Shown here in pieces: positions 12,041 through 24,525 of a stretch of 64,000 nt of DNA. Source of the stretch: Durusdinium trenchii (taxonomy: Eukaryota > Sar > Dinophyceae > Suessiales > Symbiodiniaceae); NCBI GenBank assembly GCA_963970005.1, contig CAXAMN010001425.1, positions 292,222-356,221 of the forward strand. The letters are read 5' to 3'. The notes under the pieces are model-generated. The model was given only the letters and a program-made list of their open reading frames with translations, did not search any database and was not told where the DNA came from. How positions within the stretch are numbered: position 1 is the stretch's first letter; every line of letters begins with the position of its first letter. A program made the translations under genes and the position numbers.

Positions 12041-12563
12041 GTTGACGATGTAGACACCGCCCACGGGTCCGTCTACTCGAGGGACCTATTCGACGTGCAG
12101 GTCGGCGGTGAGGCTCACGGCCAGAGCACCGCCTCAGTGCTGCACTGAGCGGGGAGATGCACAAGAATGGGTGTTGCGAACAACGTGTAGATGTTTGAAA
12201 GTCATAGCTACTATGTTAGCCTCCACAATCGTTCGGGTCACAAGTTTGCCATGTACATTTAGGATCATTTAGGAACAGGCTTTATTGAAAACCTTTGAAC
12301 ACTGGTGCACAACTTTGCATGGCAGATGGTCCTGGCCATCTCCAGTCTTTTCTGACCAAGGAGTCAGAAGGACGCTTGCTGTTTAGACCTCAGTTTGTTC
12401 ACGTTCCTCAGCAATGATTTGGCTCTGTTCATCATCTCTCGTCCAGTCCAAGCAGTGAGCATGCAGCATACGTAGTTGTTTCGAAGTATTCAGTGGAAAA
12501 TGTGGAAAAGCGATTTGTCGGATTTCTTCAGTACCTGAATCCTGAACTTGAAGGTGGCACCAT

Positions 12564-12923
12564 ATGGGTGTCTTTGGACATACTACCGGTGGATGTGGCT
12601 ATGATCATCTATGTGGTGACTCCGTCTACGCACACACTGCTAGGCACGCTGTGGCCGCAGACTGTTGGACAGTTCGTCCCACGGCATGTTCGCCAGGCGA
12701 AATTGCCCACAACATGTCTGTGGCAGCGCACTACTTAGTTTGTTCGGGAGCGATCCCACATCCAGAATGCTGCGTTGCTGGACCAGGATCCATGAAAACG
12801 CCTACTGCCAAGGTCGACTTCAACGGCAATGCAATGCTCGGTGAGATCAATGCCGTGACGGTGCTCAGAGAGTCCTGCACACCACCGAAGCCAAAGGAAA
12901 GAAACACTATTCAACTGTTTTGA
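12564..12923 (+). CDS. Hypothetical protein, 119 codons
   Basis: ATG at 12564, stop TGA at 12921-12923. The product begins MGVFGHTTGGCGYDHLCGDS and contains CWTVRPTACSPGEIAHNMSV and ECCVAGPGSMKTPTAKVDFN. It is rich in Cys and His (about eight Cys), and G+C in third positions is sensible throughout. The frame is closed by TGA codons just upstream, so ATG 12564 is the natural start unless an exon begins there. No family is recognised; metal binding is a guess from composition only. A second frame of the same DNA (12493-12738) is also open but looks less protein-like. Confidence 0.45.
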   Translation: MGVFGHTTGGCGYDHLCGDSVYAHTARHAVAADCWTVRPTACSPGEIAHNMSVAAHYLVCSGAIPHPECCVAGPGSMKTPTAKVDFNGNAMLGEINAVTVLRESCTPPKPKERNTIQLF

Positions 12924-12977
12924 TTTGTTTTGTCTCCCCTGCAGGACTTTCCCACCAAGTGATGTTCCCGATATATA

Positions 12978-13008
12978 TATATATACATTTATATATATAT
13001 ATATACAA
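12978..13008. repeat. AT microsatellite
   Basis: (AT)n interrupted by 'acattt'. Similar tracts lie at 13875-13897 and 14013-14053. Confidence 0.9.
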
Positions 13009-14055
13009 TCTTGTGATCACCGATGGTTCGACCAACATGGAGCACCAGGCTTTTCAACCTGGGAATTGATTGGATAACTTCAACTGAACAAAGCGAACAC
13101 TGTGATGACGGTTGAGTGGAGAATCTGGAGGAAACTGTCCACTAAGGAGCCGCCTCCAAACGCCAAGATGGGAGTAGTAGCCTACTTGAAGCGATTGGTG
13201 TGGAACCTCAGTCTTGGCCATGAAAAAATGAAGAGGACATTTGCATGAGTTGCTAGCTGTTTTTGGAGTCTTGGAAGACCGGTTTTCAGAGAGCCTTTGG
13301 AAAAACCTTCTATGGTAATCTCCATGTATCAAACTCGCTTTTACGCAAGAGATCGCAAGAGTTTAGCCCTTTTGATTTCCCTTGCAGAAATTACTCCTGG
13401 TGCGAAAAGGACTCGGAACGATGATCAAACTCATTGCATGACTGATGTCAGGACTGGAGCAGTTGGTGATCCTGGCAAAGTTTCTTTCATCCAGTCAGTA
13501 GTACTTCGACAGAAAAACAATAGCATTGGCGGACGAGCCGCCATTGACCATGAGAAATCCTTCAGTCCATTTGCACAACCAAAGGACTGCCCTGCAATGA
13601 GTGGAGTTTGCTTTTGCCACCTTTCGCAGCTCATCACCTGAGATTGCCTGAGTTGAAATGAAAAATGCCCACCATGCTCCAAAGCTGCCAGGAGTTTAGT
13701 TCCAAAGATCGACTGGACACATGCCGAGCACTTCATGGACAGCTTGCTTGGAATCTGATCTTTGTGAATAATTGAACACGTATATTTGGCGGGGCCTCTT
13801 GAAAAATCACCCATCGTTCATCTTTGAACCAGCAAACGAAAGAAACAAAAAGAAAAACAATATACATATTATACAAAAAATATATATATATATATTATGG
13901 GGATGGGTCAAAACCTGGAGCCCTGGTCCACCACGTGGCTTGACCTTCCAGATAGGTCAACCATGGTCAACCAAGGTATCCCGGTTTGACCCACAGCCAT
14001 TTTAAAAAAAGAAACATATATATATGTATATATATATATATATGTATATATTTAA

Positions 14056-15270
<1,215 letters not shown>

Positions 15271-15275
15271 TTCAG

Positions 15276-17497
15276 GGTCTGAACGAGATCGGGGGCGGCT
15301 ACACCTCGTTTCCGCAGCAATTCCAGGAATTGCGGCGGAAGCGTTTCTGGATGGAGATTGAGGGCGCCAAGCCGAAGCGTCCGTGGACGGTGGGTGGCAT
15401 GCTGGACACCGTGAAAGTATGCTACCACCCCACGGATCGCACGAGAATCGTGTACTGCAGCGCTTCCCGACCAACCGCTTCCTCAACTCCTACCTGATGG
15501 TAGTGTTCTGCGCAGCTCAGATGGCTGAGTCGTTGTTGCAGAGACTTGGATTGCCACTTCAGCATTTAGAAGTTCTTTGTTGGCTGTAAGCCACTCCACT
15601 GAGAAGTCCTGTGCAGTCAAGAATAGCTCCTAGAGTCTGCGAAGTCCTCGGCATAACGCTTCGCAGCTAGAGAGTGAAGTCTTTCTCATGCTTTTGAGCT
15701 GAAGCGGCCCGTCTCCTCTTACCCGAGAGGCCACCGCCACTAGCCCTAAAGGCTTCCCTGGCGGGTCACCGCCACTCGCTCCTCGCCCAGGAAGAAGGCT
15801 GGCGCCTCGCACTACGTGCGCCTTGTTGAGACATCAGGGTGTCAGAGGAGGGCTGGCAGGAGGATGTCCAAATGTGAGTTCTCCTGAAAATCTTTAAATG
15901 ACAAAAGCCCAGCATAGGATGGAGCTTGGGGCGTTTGTGGACAGCAGGGGTGGAGGAAGGGACGTCAGTGACAGAGACATTTTCGTGACCATCTCATTAT
16001 GGACACAAGCACACCGTGGAAAGATTGCAAGCAACGGGCGCGAAAAGACTTACAAGTCCAGCAACCGACTGGAGGTTGCTCTTTTTGTCGGCTTTGTGTT
16101 GGGGGGTGTGGTAAGGAGGGTTCATGACGGAGACGGATTCGTCTGCCGTAAGATGGATAGAAAAGGATATGGGTCCGTGGAGGGATGGTAGAAGGTTGGG
16201 TGCGTGGACGCATGGCTTGATGAGTGGGTGCAGGGCTTGATGGATGGACGCATGCTTTTGTGGAAGCACTTGGCACAGCCGACCAAGGTATCAGAAGCTC
16301 CAGTGGGCAATCGGCCGAAAGAAGCCGCACACGTTCTTGTCTACGAGCTTCAACCCTGGACGGAGGATGCACTTCCAGGTTCGCAAGGACCTGAAGGAGA
16401 AGAAGAAGGGCGGCTGGAAGCTGTGCCAAGGGTTTCTGAGCGGCCGCCCGGTGCGGCCCCGTCTCAAGACGGGAAAGCAGTGGAGATCGAAGCGCGAGCT
16501 TTGCGACGCCCCTTGTCAGCTGTCGCCATGCCATGTCAAGGCGGTTAAGGTCTGTTCATCATCCCTAGTCACCAGCGGGTTTTGCCCGGGACCAACCAAT
16601 GACCCTCAGAAGACATGTCATTGCCTTTGAGGATTGAGGTCTGGCAGTTCATTATACCTAGTCGCCAGTGGGTTTTTCCAGGGACCAACCAATGACCCTC
16701 AGAAGACATGTCCTCGCCTTTGAGGATGTGGCCAACTTGACCAGCATGGGGCAATTCTCGACGTGCAATTTCATGCGGCTGTACCTTGAACACACTTCAT
16801 ATCCGGCCAAGATGAGTCTTCAGTACTGCTGCACGGGACCAGGGTCCCGGGCCGGCGTCAACCTGCTGAAGAACTTCCCACCGGATCCTTGGAGTGGCTT
16901 TGTGGTATGTTGTTGTTGTTGTAGTTGTTATGGTTGCGGTGGTTGTGGTCGTGGTCGTGGTCATGGTCGTGGTCGTAGTCGTGGTCGTGGTCGTGGTCGT
17001 GGTGGTGGTCGTGGGTGCTGTTGTTGTTGTTGTTGTTGTTGTGGTTGTTGTGGTTGTTGTTGGTGTTGATGTTGGTGTTGGTGTTGTTGTTGTTGGTGTT
17101 GTTGTTGTTCTGGTCGTGGTTGTTGTTGGTGTTGGTGTTCTTGTGGTTGTTGTTGTCGGTCTTGTTGTCGTTGTTCTGGTTCTTGTTGTTGCTGTTGTTG
17201 TTGTTGGTGGTGTTGTGGTTGTTGACGTTGTTGTTGTGAATCCAGGAAACAAACGTTTGCAAGAAGCAGCTGACAGCTTGCACCTTGCGGTGTTGGGTGC
17301 ATAGGAATTGTGACCCACCATTCCACCAAGAACGGGCAGTTTCAACTAAGAACATGAACTTGGACACCAACAGCAGCGCAGTCTGCACCTTTTACTCCGA
17401 GCGTTTGCAGGAGATTCAAGAGACTTGGCCAAAAGCAAACCGACAGACATGGAAACCGGCGGCGCCAGACTCCAGAGACTTTGGAGGCCCGAGCTAG
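15276..17497 (+). CDS. Multi-exon gene, Cys-rich C-terminal region, unknown function
   Basis: Four islands. (1) 15276-about 15430 after 'gctctttcag': GLNEIGGGYTSFPQQFQELR, then KRFWMEIEGAKPKRPWTVGG; the frame seems to shift near 15430. (2) 16295-16549, phase 0 to 0, acceptor 'ggtatcag', donor 'aag|gtctgt': KLQWAIGRKKPHTFLSTSFN and a Lys/Arg-rich stretch. (3) 16725-16904, phase 0 to 0, acceptor 'cctttgag|g', donor 'gtg|gtatgt': DVANLTSMGQFSTCNFMRLY and AKMSLQYCCTGPGSRAGVNL. (4) 17246-17497, acceptor 'tgaatccag', phase 0, stop TAG 17495-17497: ETNVCKKQLTACTLRCWVHR to RDFGGPS. Exons 2-4 join in phase without a stop. The Cys-x-Lys-x3-Cys-x4-Cys-Trp pattern vaguely resembles Cys clusters of phage minor-tail L proteins, but I do not assign a family. 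Start codon and any exons between 15430 and 16294 are unknown. Confidence 0.6.
16564..16728 (+). repeat. 93-bp-period direct duplication inside an intron
   Basis: 'cctagtcaccagcgggtttt' at 16564 recurs as 'cctagtcgccagtgggtttt' at 16657. Both copies continue for about 72 bp through 'gaccaaccaatgaccctcag' to 'gcctttgagga'. The second copy ends across the acceptor of the exon at 16725, so the intron carries a decoy copy of its own 3' splice site. Confidence 0.8.
16905..17245 (+). repeat. GTN trinucleotide microsatellite filling an intron
   Basis: After the donor 'gtatgt' the intron is GTT/GGT/GTC triplets: a (ggtcgt)n part at 16945-17015 and (tgt)n with ggt interruptions to 17238. The acceptor 'tgaatccag' follows. 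Long Thr, Asn, Gln or Val frames on both strands come from this tract and are not genes. Confidence 0.85.
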
Positions 17498-17776
17498 AAA
17501 CGACGGATTTTGTTGCAACCACAGCATCCCCACAGCTTCCTGTTTTGAGCCGTGGTCACGGTAGATCTCTAGAAGGTGCCTGAGTGTTTGGGTCGCTGGA
17601 AGCCTCGCCGTCGATCCGAGGCTCAACTACTGCGCTGCAAGACACTGCAGGAAGCTCCGGGAGATGATCCCCTCATGATGGAAGCAAAGGCATCGTGTGT
17701 GACACGTCATTCAGTTCAGACCCCAAATGATTAGGGACGTGCGCAGGCGGCTGTTTGTTAATGCATCTGCATCTGC

Positions 17777-18060
17777 ATTCTGGTCCAAAACGAGCCTCCC
17801 CTGGTTGCACTTTCGCTGCCAAACGCTGCCTCTGAATCCCTAGAAAAAAAAGTTTGTTGCCGCTTGTCTCGCTCATCTTGGCCCCGAACACCTGGTCACG
17901 CCACAGCTTTTCTCAATCTAATTCTGGTCCAAAACGAGCCTCCCCTGGTTGCACTTTCGCTGCCAAACGCTGCCTCTGAATCCCTAGAAAAAAAGAAATT
18001 TTTTGTTTCCATTTGTCTCGGTCATCTTGGCCCCGACCACCTGGTCACGCCACGGCTTTT
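17777..18060. repeat. Tandem duplication, 144-bp unit
   Basis: 'attctggtccaaaacgagcc' starts at 17777 and again at 17921. The copies are about 90% identical and differ mostly after an A-run ('ctagaaaaaaa') and in 'cttgtctcgctcatcttggc'. Confidence 0.85.
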
Positions 18061-18402
18061 CCCAGACCCACTTCGGCTTGGCTGTTCTCTCAGCAGCGGC
18101 CACAGGACCACCAACCATGGCATGACGCAGGCTCCCCCACCTGTAGTCCCTCGCGCGCTCCCCCTTCCTGCGGCCGGGGCCGGTGGATATATATATATAT
18201 ATATATGTGTGTGTCTTTGGGCACCAAAGAAGCGGCGAAATTGGTGGACCATCCAGAAGGGTCGACCAGCAGGATGCTGGAGAGATGCTGAACAAAGTGG
18301 TCAAGGAGGCCCAAAGTTCTCGAAAGAAGCTGAGTGGCTGCTCATTTCGAGCAACGACGTCCTTGCATACTCATATATATATACTCCATTTTCCTGCAGC
18401 AG

Positions 18403-18660
18403 GAGTGGTGGTATGGGCATAGATCTTCAGATAGTTTCAATGGCTCATGCACTTGCTTTGGCAAGTTTGGAAATGTTTCTAGAGGAATTGCATCGCAGTG
18501 GATTTCTCATCGGGCAGAACGGCTGCTCGCCGGGTTCCGCCGGCGGGTTCGGTGGTTCGACCGACACTCCGTCGCAGGTGCTTCCTTCGATCCCGAAGAA
18601 GCAGCGAGCGCAAGCCTCTTTCGTAGCCTTGAGCTTGGTAGGGGGTCAAAACGACTTTAA
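18403..18660 (+). CDS. Exon-like island, frame ambiguous
   Basis: GC-rich, stop-poor sequence after 'cctgcagcag'. One frame contains LQIVSMAHALALASLEMFLE and ELHRSGFLIGQNGC, ending at a donor-like 'agcttg|gtaggg' (about 18638). A second frame contains ASQWISHRAERLLAGFRRRV and runs to a stop near 18660. Both look plausible, so the reading cannot be fixed by eye. It may be the last exon or two exons of a gene covering the preceding AT microsatellite (18187-18207). Function unknown. Confidence 0.3.
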   Translation, partial: EWWYGHRSSDSFNGSCTCFGKFGNVSRGIASQWISHRAERLLAGFRRRVRWFDRHSVAGASFDPEEAASASLFRSLELGRGSKRL

Positions 18661-19124
18661 AAGAACACAATAGAAAACCTGCGAGAGGTGTGCTCCTACG
18701 AAGAATCCAGGTTCAAAACATGGCACAGTTCGAAGCAATTTCACAACCCAAAAGGCTCGTACTTGGTGGGGTTGTGGTGTGATGCAACTAAGGGTTCGGT
18801 GCAGACGTGTGGTTGTGGTCAAGCTCAGGCGATGTCGAAAGGGTCGGTGGCCGACTGCCCTGTCTTCCACACAGCGAAGGCCACCTGGCTTCGATATAGT
18901 TGTGATTAGACAAGTAAGGTTTCTTGTACTTGAGTTGCTCATAAAAGTTGGTGGCTATCAGCCTGACACTAGAGTCACTACAGAGATGAACCCCATGTTC
19001 TTTTGATGTCCCTTGAGCCGGCTTATTGTTTTGGAAGGGGCAGCCATCTAGTCCGGAATGTTCTACAGATTGAGAAGGGCGAATGTTTTTAATGTTCCAT
19101 GTGGAACGTTAGCTGACAACAGGA

Positions 19125-19180
19125 CGCTACTAGGGGCTCTTGGCCTTACTACTAGGAGCAAGGACGCTACTAGGGACTTC
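19125..19180. repeat. CTACTAG-family dispersed repeat
   Basis: 'gctactaggggctcttggcc' followed by 'ttactactaggagcaaggac'. A weak open frame (19058-19423) runs through it and was not called as a gene. Confidence 0.8.
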
Positions 19181-19744
19181 TCTTCGGAGCACGCTGAGTC
19201 ATCTCGGTTTGGTCCAGGGCACACCCGCTCGAGTCTTCGTGGGCGTTGGCGGCGAAGCCCAGTAACTGCCCAGCAGCTGGCCGTTTCGCAGTTTGACCCT
19301 AATCAAAAGTGGTTCTCTTTGTACAAACCCAATATGTATACGTCCGCATCAAGATTATCAGTGGTCACACGCTTCCAACACTTTTTGGTATTCAGCCAGC
19401 AGGAGGAGAGAAAAGAGGCTTGAACGTTTAAGTGTGATATTCTTAACTTTAGACTACACATGCACACACCCCATATACAAGAAGTGATTTTCTCACTTGT
19501 AAACCAGTACCTTTCAAATTTTGCAAACCCGTACTCAATAGTATGACATAGAGGTTCAATCATACAAGATGTCAGTAAGTCTTTCTTGCTTTGGGCCTTT
19601 CCAATCCAACTCAATCAAGCCGCACTGCGGGTGTGGCTCGGGTTTCTCCACCCATTCCTGCTTAATCGTCACCGAGGCTGGGATTTCTTCGACGACAAAA
19701 CTTCAAAGATTGACGTTGCGTTGGCTTGATCCTCAAATCGGTTC

Positions 19745-21175
19745 TGTATAGGGGGCACCATACTGGGCCTGTGAATATTTTTGGAAGGATCTTTACAGGA
19801 ATTTGTTGTGGTATTTTGCAGCCCTGGCTCTTCTAAATAGACGGCACATTTTTCTTGTCCTTTTCACGTTCCTTTTCCCCTTCCGCTTTCTTCCCCTTTG
19901 TTTCCTTTCCTGTTTTGTTTGAACTGCGCGGTTGGTGCGAAAAGAGAAGATAGCAATCTGATCTAGTTCTTACCAACTAGGTGGGCGTTGATCCATTGAA
20001 TGAGGCAAATGATCCATTTGGCACTGCCCAAAACACACAAACAAAAAGAGATCTTCTGTTTGAAAAAATGTGGGAGTATTTTCTATCTTACTGAACTACT
20101 ATAAGTTTTAGCCAGGGGTCAGAAGAGGGTGGTGTTAGAGGGGCCCTCGGAATAATCTTGAAACAGACGCCCTCCCTCGAAATTATTATCGAGAGTTTTA
20201 GACATCAGAATAATGCGGTCAACCCCTGCAACTGAGGGCACGATACTTTCTAACAATTCCCAAAAGGACATAATTACCCCTCATCGCTGTGTGCAAATTT
20301 CGTACGTGTGGAATGATCACATGCGCACCGGGAAAAACAACAACTCTTGACTTGCTTTGGCATGTTTGGCAACAGTTTTGTTTGCCTGAGGTCTTCTTTA
20401 GTATGGATGGTCACCATATTTCAACAGCCTGGGCGCTCGGAGAAACTCTTTTGGAGTCACAACTCTGCAAGGCAATGCAAGGATGATTTGCAAGAGGACT
20501 TATTCCTGATCATTTCAAGCATATCATATCTACGTTTTGTTCACTGACACAATCTCAGCGTTTCCGCTTGGCCACCGGCTTCGCCTTCTCATGGCAAGGT
20601 CTCCAAGGATGGTGAAACGATCAAGGGAGCCTTCCACACAGGCGCAGTGGGGGATTCTTTGGAAGTCCTGTAAAGACGAGGGCTGTCAAGACGAGTGTAT
20701 ATGACGAGTGGATGCTCCACTCTTTTTGGAACCTTGAGTAACCTTGAGGATTCAGTGGTTTTCTTACAATGACGTTCCATCAATATACAGTAGCTGTAAA
20801 CCTTAAAAAATTAGCCCAGCTTTGCAACCCAACAGCAGCAATTGTTAGCCCCAGCTTTCTGAGATTGTTTCGGGAGCGTCTCATGGCTCTGCAGTCGACG
20901 AATTTCTTTCGCATTTTTGCAGCCAGAAGATTTTCTTGTTCTTATATCCACATTGGAGAAAGATCATCGCCGGTCAGAAGATTTCGTGGCGGGGCAATTT
21001 CATGCTTCAAAAGATTTCTGTTTGAACAGTGAAATGCTACCAATGTGTTATTAAATAGACGATCCTAGAAAGAAGATGATCCGGTTGAAATAAAGGAAAG
21101 CTTTCTGATCTTTACGTAATGGAAAACACTCTTAGTTGTGAATCATAAGGGGGCATACAACGGGCAGGCCTTTTT
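19745..21175. other. Gene-poor stretch
   Basis: Short open frames only, for example an ATG frame at 20769-21032 with SPSFLRLFRERLMALQSTNF. None has splice-like borders or a recognisable motif. Confidence 0.35.
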
Positions 21176-21219
21176 CCTTGCTACTTGTATTGTGGTTTTT
21201 CTGTATGACACAAAACAGA

Positions 21220-21360
21220 AATGTTGGCCCCGGTGTCAAAACTAATCATTGGCTTGAGCGGTTACTCGCAAAGCTAGCCCAAGCGGGCTTCAGAAGCAAA
21301 GCTGCAGTGCTTCAATTAGCCACTGCTCACAAAGAAGCCTTGGTGTCAGCGTTTGCCTAG
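21220..21360 (+). CDS. Candidate terminal exon, unknown protein
   Basis: After 'gacacaaaacag' a frame reads NVGPGVKTNHWLERLLAKLA then QAGFRSKAAVLQLATAHKEA and stops at TAG 21358-21360. The amphipathic, Ala/Leu-rich helical composition looks coding. The region immediately after is AT-rich and non-coding. No family recognised. Confidence 0.4.
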   Translation, partial: NVGPGVKTNHWLERLLAKLAQAGFRSKAAVLQLATAHKEALVSAFA

Positions 21361-21746
21361 AAAATGTAAAAGGAACATCATCTTAAAATTCGAATTAATT
21401 GAACGCCCTGCCCCCCCACCCTCTAGCTATAAAGCTGTCGAGCAATCTTTGGTAGCCGCAGTATTCGCCAAGCGTATTTATTTGCTTTTTCTATGTTTTT
21501 AGAAAAAACAATTGTCAATCTTTGAGAAGCAATTTAATTTGCGAAAACACATGCCGAAGGTTCTGAGAACCTGACCTTGGAAAGGTTTTAGCTCGGACCT
21601 GAAACTTTGCAAGCTAACGAAACATACTGCGCCGAACCATTGTGATCAAATATGATGCCCACAAGGCAGCGTTGCAGGTTGCGGATGGGCAAACAAAGTG
21701 AAGACAAAGAACAAGTGGTTCAACCACAAGGAGGGCGGTTCAACCA

Positions 21747-22065
21747 CCCATACCTCACTCCATACCTCACTCCCTACCGCGTACCTCATTCCCTACCTCA
21801 CTCCCTACCTCCATCCATACCTCATAGCCGGCGCATTAAGCAAAAACACTGTCTGGAAATCACTCAACGCCTCACTTTGTTTCAGAAGATTGCTGGCCGA
21901 AACGGCGTTCAATTTCAACTTGCAATCGCTGGACAAAAAAGCCACGAAAGGCGTTCATGGCAAGGGCAAACAAATCCATACCTCACTCCCTACCTCACTC
22001 CATACCTCATTCCCTACCTCACTCCCTACTTTACTCCATACCTCACCCCCTACCTCAAAGTCATG
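21747..22065 (+). repeat. Two arrays of a 12-bp CCATACCTCACT unit
   Basis: About seven units at 21747-21828 and about seven at 21977-22058, separated by some 150 bp of non-repetitive sequence. Variants are 'ccctacctcact', 'ccatacctcatt' and 'ccctactttact'. The unit is a multiple of three, so an open frame encoding Ser/Pro/Leu/His tetrapeptides crosses both arrays (21698-22249). Confidence 0.85.
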
Positions 22066-22440
22066 TCAACGGCTTGTGCACGGAGAGTCGCCAAAGATTC
22101 ACAGAAATGCTGCCAAATTTTTGGTCTTCCAAACCAAAGATTGTCAAAGTGAGCACCGCATGCAAGTCCGCTTTTTCTTACGCCACAAAAGTAAGCGTGG
22201 CAAGCTAGCGTCAAGTTGCGAGAATCCAAAGTTCACAGCTTGCGTGTAAAAAAAGTGAGTACCAAGGCTTGAAAAATTGATAGGCCAAACACACTTTAGA
22301 AAAAATGGAAAAAGGAAAGAACTCAAGGACTAAGCTATATATGTTTCGAAACTTCCAAATCTTTAGAAAGAACAATTGTCAAAACATAATTTTGTATAAT
22401 ACGTTTCGGGCTAAAGCGAAACCATCCTTGCAGTTTTACT

Positions 22441-22512
22441 CGCGTCGTTGTCGCGTCGTCACGTTGTGGCGTCGTCACGTCGTGGCGTCGTCGAAACGTC
22501 GCATCGTCGCTA
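22441..22512. repeat. GTCGT-rich tandem sequence
   Basis: Imperfect repeats of 'cgtcgt', 'cacgt' and 'ggcgtcgtc'. No coding evidence. Confidence 0.75.
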
Positions 22513-22551
22513 GCAAATCAACCTGGAATTGCAGGACACAAAGCAAATCAG

Positions 22552-22812
22552 AGATGCTGATCGGGCCTTCAATCTCAAAACCAACCGCATCTTGCCAAAC
22601 AAAATGTCGCAAAGCGTTTGGAAAATACAGGGAACCCAAATGTTAGAAGCCCAAAAAATACCAATCCAAGCAGGAAGGAAATCATGAATGCTGATCTGGC
22701 CTTCAATGTCAAAGCCACATGCACCTTGCCAAACGACATATTTTGCAAATGGTTCTTTGAAAGCGCAGGCAAGCCAAATCTCAGAGGCCAATCCAAGTTC
22801 GCGCATACCCTA
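22552..22812. repeat. Diverged tandem duplication, about 130-bp unit
   Basis: 'gatgctgatcgggccttcaa' (22553) matches 'gaatgctgatctggccttca' (22685). Both are followed by 'ccttgccaaac', 'gcaaa' and 'gaaa' at equivalent positions. The copies are roughly 70% identical. Confidence 0.7.
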
Positions 22813-23091
22813 AAGGCCCCTAATGTCATGGCTCACGTGCCATCACCCGCAGCCCATCAAGCAGTGATACAGCGACTGCACAAACCAGAAAGGATTCCGT
22901 GTTTGCAAGTTTTGTTTTTCTCTGTTTGAAGAACACAACTGCAAATGTAGCAAGCAAAACGTTTCATCGCAGCATCCTCCCGTTCAATGATTGCGCAAGC
23001 ACAGCCAAGACAATTTGACAAACATGCTTAAGCATGTCAAAAATTTTCCACGCGTATCAATTTCGGCTGCGAAGCTTTCAGGAGCCTTTTT

Positions 23092-23395
23092 CAGAGTTCC
23101 AGGGTTCCAAGGTTCCAAAGATCCAAGGTTCCAGGGTTCCAAAATTCAAGATTTGATTTCATGCGCCGCCCTGCCCCCCCCAACATGAGCATTCACCTTT
23201 TCAGGGTTCTAGCGTTCACATTTTGAGGGTTCCACGATTCCAAGGTTCCAGGGTTCCAGGGTTTCAGGGTTCCAGGGTTTCAGGGTTCCAGGGTTTCAGG
23301 GTTCCAGGGTTCCAGGGTTCTAGGGTTGCAGGGTTCCAGGGTTCCAGGTTCCAGGGTTCCAGGGTCCAGGGTTCCGGTTCCGGATTTTGGGCTCC
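23092..23395 (+). repeat. TTCCAGGG minisatellite
   Basis: An 8-bp unit TTCCAGGG with TTTCAGGG, TTCTAGGG and TTCCAAGG variants, in two blocks (23092-23150 and 23223-23385). It is G-rich on one strand and resembles a degenerate plant-type telomere motif (TTTAGGG). No coding evidence. Confidence 0.85.
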
Positions 23396-24365
23396 GCAGT
23401 CGGAGGCGGCACCACTCCCGGACCTAGAGATTGAAACCCAACAGTCATACTGCTGTTGGGAATAAGGCCAGCACAAACCTTGGGGGTGCGGTCCTCCAAA
23501 AAGGGAACTGCTTGCAGAACTGCGGAACCTGCAGGCCATGGTGCTCTTTCCGCCGGAGTGTTTGTAGAATTTGACTTGCTCCCGATCGAGGTGCCAGTCC
23601 AGATTTTGCCAGGATTTTGCACATGTGTACGATGCGGTGTAGCAGTGTAGGCAGGGCACATGATTGCAGGTGCAGTGTTTTTGTAAGGGTGACTGCGCTG
23701 ATTTGTGCGCCAGTGTTTCCTGCGAGGGCTTGAGGTCACACTGATTGATTGGAGGGTGGCGAAGTTTCCCACAGGTACAGTGTACATTGCAGTGTTAAAA
23801 TCGTTCAAAAAAGAAGGTATGTAAAGAAGTAATCTCTAGGTTTCCAAAGATACTGCTGGTATTGCAATGCAATGCTTTGACGTTCACCATGATAGTTCAG
23901 ACTACATCCAAAGAAGCAACGCTGAAAGAACGCTTTGGCTGGGTGGCCTTTTCTTCAGAAATTGGCAAGGTGAACCGCGTTCTAGGTTCTGGCTGAGTTT
24001 TGCTAGTCTCTTCTTCCGCTGAATTCTCTCAGCATGTAGAACTGATATTTGTTAGTAAAGGTGAGCAGCTGGTGGACAAGACACCAACAATCACTAATAT
24101 ACCCTAACCAATCAGCAGCTGTTGTCCTCGATCCTCAACAGTTTTATAAATATTGCAGATTTCTGTAACGAAGCAATAAAACACTTATCTTTGACCCTCG
24201 TGGTTGTCAGAAACGACAAGCTGCCTTTTTGATCCTTGAGGTCTCCGTGGCGTTCCTCGTGGCACACGTGAGCACCGAGGGGAGTGACTACAGCACGGTC
24301 CAGCAGCCGCACTGCACGGCCGGACCTTCTCCGATGGGGAGAGTCAACAGGTCTTGGTCAAACTT

Positions 24366-24525
24366 GTTTCTAGTAGCAAAAATTGTTACTACTAGTAAGG
24401 CCAGGAGCCCCTAGTAGTTTCTTGCTCCTAGTAGTAAGGCACTTGTTTCTAATAGTTTCTTGTTACTACTAGTAAGGCACTTGTTACTAGTAGCGATGCA
24501 CTTGTTCCTAGTAGCTTCCTAATTT
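24366..24525. repeat. CTACTAG-family repeat cluster
   Basis: 'tactagtaaggccaggagcc', 'cctagtagtttcttgctcct' and five further variants in reverse orientation relative to 11766-12040. Confidence 0.85.

Noticed and set aside
16797-17388. Long Thr-, Asn- and Gln-rich minus-strand ORFs and a Val-rich + strand ORF
   Set aside because: All arise from the GTN microsatellite in an intron of a + strand gene.
17984-18314. Ile-Tyr repeat frames on both strands
   Set aside because: Translation of the AT microsatellite at 18187-18207.
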